Program-made: the position numbers and the translations under genes
Notes under the pieces: generated by a model
What the model saw: the letters and a program-made list of their open reading frames with translations, nothing else
The model's database searches: none
Told to the model about the DNA's origin: nothing
Assembly (NCBI RefSeq): GCF_000430885.1
Contig: NZ_AUMW01000001.1
Coordinates: 1 to 64,000 of the forward strand
Direction of reading: 5' to 3'
Length of the DNA: 64,000 bases
From: Desulfotruncus alcoholivorax DSM 16058
Lineage (GTDB): Bacteria > Bacillota > Desulfotomaculia > Desulfotomaculales > Desulfallaceae
Shown: positions 59,059 through 64,000 of the stretch, in pieces
Layout: each line of letters opens with the position of its first letter
How positions within the stretch are numbered: the first letter of the stretch is position 1

Positions 59059-59084
59059 GAGCGGACATGGTCGTCCGCCCCTAC
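59055..59084. repeat. Family A palindromic repeat at the DUF1015 stop codon (A5)
   Basis: GTAGGAGCGGAC-ATGGTC-GTCCGCCCCTAC, with the TAG at 59056-59058 being the stop codon of the DUF1015 gene. Confidence 0.92.
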
Positions 59085-59201
59085 GGGCCCCCCCGGCAAC
59101 TCCTTATTCATCCCCTGCTGGTGCCTCTTCCAGCGACATTGTGGTCTATACGCAGTATTTATAATGCTGTATTTATATTAAGGAAGCATTCCTTGCTTCC
59201 C

Positions 59202-60536
59202 TTATTTCAAAGTATTAATCCTTTCCCGCTGTGATACTATGCTGGTAATTTTTACTCCAAAGTTTTCATTTACAACTACAACTTCCCCCTTGGCCACCAG
59301 TTTTCCGTTCACCAGCACATCCACAGGTTCATCAACCAGTGTTTCCAATTCCGCTATAGCTCCAGGCGTCATTGAAAGCACGTCTTTAATGCTTTTCTTA
59401 GTCCGCCCCAGTACCACTGAAACCCTCAACGGTATATCCAGCAGCAGATTTAATTTTTCCGGATCCACCTTCTCCAGCTCCGGGTAGCGCGGCGGCACAG
59501 GCTGAGAGTAAGTATCGGACTGGGGCGGCGTTGGTGCAGCCGGCGCCTTCTGTTGGGCATATTGATCATATTTTTGATCAAGAATTGAATCAAGACCAGT
59601 ACCAGTGTCACCAGAGAAAATATTTTGTTCAGAGTTCGTATCTTTAACAAACTGATCTACCGGTTCAGGAATGAAACCCTGATCATAGTGTCCCTCTTCT
59701 TCTACCACAGGTTCTTCGGAAATCATCCCAAAACTTTGCAACAGCAGCCTGGCTTGTTCCTTGGCCCCCTGCAAGTCCATAATTTGCATTATCCTGGTAT
59801 CAAGCAAACCTTCTATATTCATTTTAAAGGATGTAATTACAATGGGGTCACTAAAAGGAAGTTTTACATCCATTTTTTCCGACTCTTGAACAACAATAGC
59901 CTCCGGGGGGGCTATATTTACACTTTTGTTCATTAAATCGGCCAGTGAAGTTGATGCCGTACCGATCATTTGGTTCATGGCTTCAGCAGCGGCGCTGATT
60001 TCTATTTCAGAAATTTCGTCCGTTAGGTCTGTGCCGTCTCCTCCCATCATTAAATTAGCCATCACTATGGCATCATGGAGTTTAATTACCAGTACATTAT
60101 GGCCGCTGATACCCTGAATAAATTCTACTTTTATAATCAAAAACGGTACATTAAACCCGCCTAAAAACTCATGTAAACTGGTAACAACTACTTCCGGGCT
60201 GGTAATGATTACCCGTTTGTTCAACAGTTGAGACAAAGTGGTTGCTGCCGAACCCATTGAGATATTACCTATTTCCCCAAGCGCATCTTTTTCCTCGGGC
60301 TTTAGGTCCTCATATACCACAGCACCAGCACCCACACCTTCACCAGGGGCTTCCGGCTCATTTAAAGGGGTATCTTTATTGCCGGGCTGAGCAAGGTCAA
60401 AAGGATTATCACCACCGACAACATTTTTTGCGATGTCTTCCTCCTGAGAGCTCGGCCCGCTATCCGGGCTGCCGCCGGCGCTCTTTAACAAAGCATCAAT
60501 TTCATCCTGCTGAAGCAGTTTATTATCTGTCATCAT
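59202..60536 (-). CDS. fliY: Flagellar motor switch phosphatase FliY
   Basis: About 444 residues, a fusion typical of Gram-positive FliY. The N-terminal CheY-P binding helix is Q-Q-D-E-I-D-A-L-L. The CheC-like phosphatase core has two D/S-x3-E-x2-N sites (D-A-L-G-E-I-G-N and S-A-A-A-E-A-M-N). A linker rich in Q, P and A leads to a C-terminal FliN/SpoA domain (L-D-I-P-L-R-V-S-V-V-L-G-R-T). FliY sits in the C-ring and dephosphorylates CheY-P at the motor. ATG 60536 follows GGGGAAGG. It overlaps fliM by 14 bases. Confidence 0.95.
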   Translation of the reverse strand: MMTDNKLLQQDEIDALLKSAGGSPDSGPSSQEEDIAKNVVGGDNPFDLAQPGNKDTPLNEPEAPGEGVGAGAVVYEDLKPEEKDALGEIGNISMGSAATTLSQLLNKRVIITSPEVVVTSLHEFLGGFNVPFLIIKVEFIQGISGHNVLVIKLHDAIVMANLMMGGDGTDLTDEISEIEISAAAEAMNQMIGTASTSLADLMNKSVNIAPPEAIVVQESEKMDVKLPFSDPIVITSFKMNIEGLLDTRIMQIMDLQGAKEQARLLLQSFGMISEEPVVEEEGHYDQGFIPEPVDQFVKDTNSEQNIFSGDTGTGLDSILDQKYDQYAQQKAPAAPTPPQSDTYSQPVPPRYPELEKVDPEKLNLLLDIPLRVSVVLGRTKKSIKDVLSMTPGAIAELETLVDEPVDVLVNGKLVAKGEVVVVNENFGVKITSIVSQRERINTLK

Positions 60537-61524
60537 TACCTTCCCCTTCAAAAAGTGAAACGACCTGGATGGCTAACTTATCGCCCACGGAGCCAACCTG
60601 GGCGCCGAATTTTAATTTATCCCCTATATATACATCCAGGTCACTGTTGACATTCCGATCAAGGACCACAACATCCCCCACCTGGATCTGCAGGAAATCC
60701 TCCACCTGTATTTCAGCCTCACCGATAACTGCAGTAATTTCAACCGTACAATAGCCCAGCCAGTGCAGCAGCTTATCATAATCATCCTTGCTTGCAGAAG
60801 AAAACTGCCGGACAAACTGCTGCCTGACCGACAACATGGAAACAACTTCATCCAAAACCATATAGGGTAGGCAAAGATTCATCATTCCCTGGTCATTTTC
60901 CCCCATGGTAATGGTAAAAGTCAATAAGGCAACCACTTCGTTGGGGGAGTACAGCTGTTGCAAACGGGGATTTGTTTCAACGGAACGAACCTCCGGTTTA
61001 ATTTCGATAACGTCTTTCCAGGTAGGCTCCAGGTGATCAAGGATGCGGCTCATGATTTTTTTCGTCACCTGGATTTCAATATCCGTCAGTTCCCTGTTTA
61101 ACTCGGTAACCGACCCTTTCCCACCAAACATCAGGTCTATAACGGGAAATATGAAATTAGTATTGGCCTCTAAAATTGCCGGCCCTTTTAACGGCTGTAG
61201 TTCAAAAATAGTCAGTATGGTCGGTGTGGGAATCGACCTGATAAACTCATCAAAGATAATCTGTCCTACGGAAGCAAGCTCAATATTAATATTAGTGCTG
61301 AGGTAACCGGACAGAAAGCTGGATAAATGCCGGGCATAATGCTGGTGCAGCATCTCCAGGGTCCGCAGGTGCTCTTTGGAAAACTTGTTCGGCCTGCGAA
61401 AATCATAACTTTTTAATTTTGTAGATGTATCTTCAGAATGCCTTAACTCCTGCACGGGAATATTGCCCGTATTTAACGCCTGCAGCAGCGAGTCTATTTC
61501 ACTTTGTGATAAGACTTCTTGCAT
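60523..61524 (-). CDS. fliM: Flagellar motor switch protein FliM
   Basis: A 333-residue C-ring protein. The N-terminal L-S-Q-S-E-I-D-S-L-L-Q-A-L is the CheY-P docking peptide. The middle domain includes L-E-M-L-H-Q-H-Y-A-R-H-L-S-S-F-L and the G-G-x-G loop as G-G-K-G-S-V. The C-terminal SpoA domain has V-G-D-V-V-V-L-D-R. SD GGGAGG lies before the ATG. It sets rotation direction with FliG and FliY. Confidence 0.97.
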   Translation of the reverse strand: MQEVLSQSEIDSLLQALNTGNIPVQELRHSEDTSTKLKSYDFRRPNKFSKEHLRTLEMLHQHYARHLSSFLSGYLSTNINIELASVGQIIFDEFIRSIPTPTILTIFELQPLKGPAILEANTNFIFPVIDLMFGGKGSVTELNRELTDIEIQVTKKIMSRILDHLEPTWKDVIEIKPEVRSVETNPRLQQLYSPNEVVALLTFTITMGENDQGMMNLCLPYMVLDEVVSMLSVRQQFVRQFSSASKDDYDKLLHWLGYCTVEITAVIGEAEIQVEDFLQIQVGDVVVLDRNVNSDLDVYIGDKLKFGAQVGSVGDKLAIQVVSLFEGEGNDDR

Positions 61525-61537
61525 ATTTGCCTCCCGG

Positions 61538-61903
61538 TTATCTGCTCATTACCCTTTCAATAGCCTGAAGTATTCTTTCCTGCTTAAAAGGTTTGACTAT
61601 GAAATCCATGGCCCCGGCTTGAATAGCCTCCATGACCATGGCCTGCTGGCCCATAGCGCTGCACATGATTATTCTGGCGCCGGGGTCGATTTGTTTAATG
61701 GCCTTAACACTCTCAATCCCGTCCATTTCCGGCATGGTTATATCCATAGTAACCAGGTCTGGTTTTAATTCAGAATACAATTTAACTGCTTCACTACCGT
61801 TTTCAGCTTCTCCCACAACCTCAAACCCGCTTTTGGTAACAATATTTTTAATCATCATGCGCATAAAAGTTGCGTCGTCAACAATTAATATTCTAATTGA
61901 CAT
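61538..61903 (-). CDS. cheY: Chemotaxis response regulator CheY
   Basis: A 121-residue single receiver domain. The acidic pair is D9/D10 in L-I-V-D-D-A-T-F, the phosphorylation site D54 is in V-T-M-D-I-T-M-P-E-M-D-G, S81 is in C-S-A-M-G, and K103 is in I-V-K-P-F. The A-T-F-M-R-M-M-I-K start and the M-G-Q-Q-A-M-V segment match Gram-positive CheY, which promotes counter-clockwise rotation in Bacillus. It lies 13 bases before fliM in the operon. Confidence 0.96.
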   Translation of the reverse strand: MSIRILIVDDATFMRMMIKNIVTKSGFEVVGEAENGSEAVKLYSELKPDLVTMDITMPEMDGIESVKAIKQIDPGARIIMCSAMGQQAMVMEAIQAGAMDFIVKPFKQERILQAIERVMSR

Positions 61904-61921
61904 ATTCTCCCTCCGTTCTGT

Positions 61922-62539
61922 TTATGCTTCTATTCCTAAAGCGGAAAATAGTCTATGTATTGATTCCGGTTCTGCGAGCAGGAAAAAGTGCCCGTTAACT
62001 TGTTTATCCTCCCGGAAAAAATTTGTTTCAATAGACATTACACTGTCATCATCCGGCCTGCCCATGGCAACAACCAGCGTGGTAAAAATAGCTGCCAGCA
62101 TGTCAAAGGCAAAAATGGGGACCGAGGTATTTATACGCAGCTGGGTAAAATCACTTATAGCCGAAACAAAAGCGCCCGTTAAAATATTACCTATTTCGTT
62201 GATTATAGAGGTTGCCATTTCATCCAGTTCCACAGTTGTACCTTCTTCAAGGCCCATTAACATGTCCACCAGGCGGTAAGTGCTTGATTCATTAAATATA
62301 TAAAAAACCAGTCCGTTAATATCACCATCCAGTTCGAGACTAACACAGGACACCAGTTCCTCGTATCCTCCAATGAGTTCGATTACTTTCTCTAAGGATA
62401 CAAAGTCGGCATGTGGAACACCCATATCAATTTTCCTGTCCAGCATTTCAGCCAGTGAGGTTGCAGCATGGCCCAATCCGATATTGCTGATTTCCTGTAA
62501 GGCATCGATTTGCAATTCGGAAAAACTCTTATCTTTCAT
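61922..62539 (-). CDS. cheC: CheY-P phosphatase CheC
   Basis: A 205-residue CheC with both phosphatase sites intact: D-A-L-Q-E-I-S-N near residue 12 and S-I-I-N-E-I-G-N near residue 110. Each is followed about 22 residues later by proline. CheC removes phosphate from CheY-P and binds CheD, linking adaptation to signalling. SD AAAGGG precedes the ATG. It lies between cheR and cheY. Confidence 0.95.
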   Translation of the reverse strand: MKDKSFSELQIDALQEISNIGLGHAATSLAEMLDRKIDMGVPHADFVSLEKVIELIGGYEELVSCVSLELDGDINGLVFYIFNESSTYRLVDMLMGLEEGTTVELDEMATSIINEIGNILTGAFVSAISDFTQLRINTSVPIFAFDMLAAIFTTLVVAMGRPDDDSVMSIETNFFREDKQVNGHFFLLAEPESIHRLFSALGIEA

Positions 62540-62569
62540 TTAATCAACCCTTTCATAGACCAACCTCTT

Positions 62570-63337
62570 TCAATTTGTTTTTTTGTAAAAACATGGTGAA
62601 AGCTTTTCGTAACCCAATTCCTTATAGTTAAATATCATCTCACTGCCTCCAATGAATAATATCCCGTTGGGATTCAACGACAGGTGAAATTTTTTATAGA
62701 TCAAGTCCTGTGCTTCTCTTGTAAAATATATGGTTACATTACGGCAGACAATCAAATCATAATTTTTTGGATACTCATCATGTAGCAAATCATGGTAACG
62801 GAAAGAAACCTTCTTTTTAATTATGTCCTTTAACGCATATAAATCACCTTGCGCATCAAAAAAACGCAGCAGTCTTTCAGGACTGACATTTTTTAAACCG
62901 TCGCGGTTATATTTTGCCTGCATAGCTTTGTTTAGAATTTGCCGGTCAATATCTGTGGCATCGATGCTGCTCTTTCCTGAAAGCCCCATCTCTTCAAGCA
63001 TAATGGCAATGGAATAGGGCTCGGAACCGTTGGAACAGGCGGCGCTCCATATTCTAACCAGTTGCCGGTCTTTAAACAAATCTTTGAGATGCTGCTGCAG
63101 TTCGATAAAACGGTGGGGGTCCCTGAAAAATTCAGAAACGTTTATCGTCAAGTGATCCAAAAGTTTTTCGTATTCATCACGCTTTTGGGTAATTTGGCGA
63201 AACAGTTCTTCGTAATCTTTTAATTTAAGCTTGACTATGTAGGCATCCAGCCTTCGTTTTAGTTGTTTTTCCTTATAGCTGTTCAAGTCCAACCGAAAAG
63301 CCGCCATAACTTTTGCTTTAAATTCCTCAAAATGCAA
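62570..63337 (-). CDS. cheR: Chemoreceptor glutamate methyltransferase CheR
   Basis: A 255-residue CheR with N-terminal helical domain and SAM-binding fold: V-R-I-W-S-A-A-C-S-N-G-S-E-P-Y-S-I-A, A-T-D-I-D-R-Q-I-L, and I-V-C-R-N-V-T-I-Y-F-T. It methylates glutamates of chemoreceptors. The usual C-S-x-G-E-E-P reads C-S-N-G-S-E-P, one acidic residue replaced by serine. The start is TTG 63337, directly after the cheD stop. Confidence 0.95.
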   Translation of the reverse strand: MHFEEFKAKVMAAFRLDLNSYKEKQLKRRLDAYIVKLKLKDYEELFRQITQKRDEYEKLLDHLTINVSEFFRDPHRFIELQQHLKDLFKDRQLVRIWSAACSNGSEPYSIAIMLEEMGLSGKSSIDATDIDRQILNKAMQAKYNRDGLKNVSPERLLRFFDAQGDLYALKDIIKKKVSFRYHDLLHDEYPKNYDLIVCRNVTIYFTREAQDLIYKKFHLSLNPNGILFIGGSEMIFNYKELGYEKLSPCFYKKTN

Positions 63338-63838
63338 TCAGATCACCTTAATGTCCTTTCCTATTGTCCGGATCAAAACTTCGCCAGTTGCCGTATTCAG
63401 GTACATCGTTCTACCTTTATTGCCGCCGACCTCTTCAGCTGCAATCCTAATGGTTATTTCCTTTAAAATTTTACGGGACATTTCGATATTCCTTTCCCCA
63501 ATGTTAAATAACTGTTTTTTATCAGCACCGGTGAACATCTGTGCCCCTCCCACCAGTTTGGCGATTAACCTGCTTTGTCCCGCCCCCTGTCTGACCAGGT
63601 CCTTGATGATTAAAGGTATCCCCAGGTCGGCATACTTTTCCGGTTTGACCACCTTGGTAAATTCCCTGCTGTTGGGCAGCATTATATGCAAGAGGCCGCC
63701 TATTTTAGTTATTGGATCCCAAAGGCTCACTCCGACGCAGGATCCCAATCCAAGTGTCACCAAACGGTAGGGACTTAAAGCGATTTTGTACTCTCCAATT
63801 CCCACATGTATGTCGCTGACACTTCTTGATAAATCCAT
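63338..63838 (-). CDS. cheD: Chemoreceptor glutamine deamidase CheD
   Basis: A 166-residue CheD. Catalytic C34 is in L-G-S-C-V-G-V-S-L-W-D, H51 in G-L-L-H-I-M-L-P, and T28 in L-V-T-L-G, matching the papain-like triad of the Thermotoga enzyme. K-L-V-G-G-A-Q-M-F follows. It deamidates receptor glutamines and activates CheC. It is second in the visible part of the operon, after flgG. Confidence 0.96.
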   Translation of the reverse strand: MDLSRSVSDIHVGIGEYKIALSPYRLVTLGLGSCVGVSLWDPITKIGGLLHIMLPNSREFTKVVKPEKYADLGIPLIIKDLVRQGAGQSRLIAKLVGGAQMFTGADKKQLFNIGERNIEMSRKILKEITIRIAAEEVGGNKGRTMYLNTATGEVLIRTIGKDIKVI

Positions 63839-63856
63839 TCGATCACCTAACTTCGC

Positions 63857-64000
63857 TTACTTTTGCAAATTGTTGGCAATACTCCACATTTGATCGGCTG
63901 TATTAATAGATTTGGCGTTTAGCTGAAAAGACCTTTGTCCCTCGATCAGAGATTGCACTTCCAAGACAAGGTCGACATTGGAACCTTCCAGGTAGCTCTG
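63857..64000 (-). CDS. Flagellar basal-body rod protein, C-terminal fragment (FlgG/FlhO-like)
   Basis: The last 47 codons of a gene that continues past the window edge; the TAA stop is at 63857-63859 (minus). The peptide S-Y-L-E-G-S-N-V-D-L-V-L-E-V-Q-S-L-I-E-G-Q-R-S-F-type tail and D-Q-M-W-S-I-A-N-N-L are the C-terminal Flg_bbr_C signature of FlgG/FlgF/FlhO rod-hook proteins. It is upstream of cheD in the flagellar operon. FlgG and FlhO cannot be separated from this piece. Confidence 0.88.
   Translation of the reverse strand, partial: QSYLEGSNVDLVLEVQSLIEGQRSFQLNAKSINTADQMWSIANNLQK

Overview
The window looks like a chromosomal piece of a low-to-mid GC, endospore-forming, motile Firmicute of the Peptococcaceae / Desulfotomaculum-Pelotomaculum type. 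This is inferred from an intact sporulation sigma factor SigK with its pro-sequence, a flagellar/chemotaxis operon of Gram-positive type (FliY, CheC, CheD), MtrB (TRAP), KhtT/KhtU-like proteins, Firmicute SAM-I, c-di-GMP-I and PRPP riboswitches, and an anaerobic style of metabolism (NIL-ferredoxin/DUF39 homocysteine synthesis, an oxygen-labile Fe-S type PurF, acetate transporter). Most genes lie on the minus strand. TTG start codons preceded by good Shine-Dalgarno sequences are very common.

Layout. 1-200: the 3' end of an IS110-family transposase. 349-2978: a three-gene operon (DUF39, NIL-ferredoxin, UPF0280) behind a SAM-I riboswitch, probably making homocysteine from sulfide. 3022-4265: sigK, tRNA-Pro(GGG) and a small coiled-coil protein. 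4400-6539: a c-di-GMP-I-type riboswitch, a 57-residue basic small protein and a khtTU K+/H+ antiporter pair. 6682-17111: acyl-CoA synthetase, SGNH hydrolase, DedA, then (in transcription order) a methyltransferase, dnaE, mtrB, pfkA and pyk. 17298-21655: a PAS/sigma-54 activator, a MoxR ATPase carrying an in-frame repeat insertion, trmL, nth and a CoA-binding protein. 21931-30968: a polysaccharide/glycogen-like locus (DUF4912, GH57 branching enzyme, sugar nucleotidyltransferase/phosphomannomutase fusion, GT4 synthase, free-standing CBM25) around an acetate transporter, plus an orphan nifV-like gene. 31197-38844: pcrA, ligA, gatCAB. 38904-44829: yerC-hisDCBHAFI. 45090-53964: the purine operon purE-B-C-F-M-N-H-D behind a PRPP-type (ykkC 2b) riboswitch. 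54078-59058: guaA, hpt, an exported LolA-like protein, a MazG-like protein and a DUF1015 protein. 59202-64000: flgG(partial)-cheD-cheR-cheC-cheY-fliM-fliY.

Spread through the region are several families of short palindromic repeats. Family A has GTAGGGGCGGAC/GTCCGCCCCTAC ends. Family B has a GGGGACA...TGTCCCC core. Family C is rich in TCAGAATTCAG/CTGACTTCTGA. There are also singletons. Many copies sit exactly at the stop codon of the preceding gene, and one lies inside the moxR-like ORF, adding about 14 codons without breaking the frame.

Candidate novelties are the riboswitch-small protein-khtTU unit, the repeat-at-stop-codon pattern, the repeat insertion in the ATPase, and the polysaccharide locus with its lone starch-binding module. 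Pathway gaps inside the window (no hisG/hisZ/hisE beside the his genes, no purL/purQ/purS in the pur operon) imply that those genes lie elsewhere.
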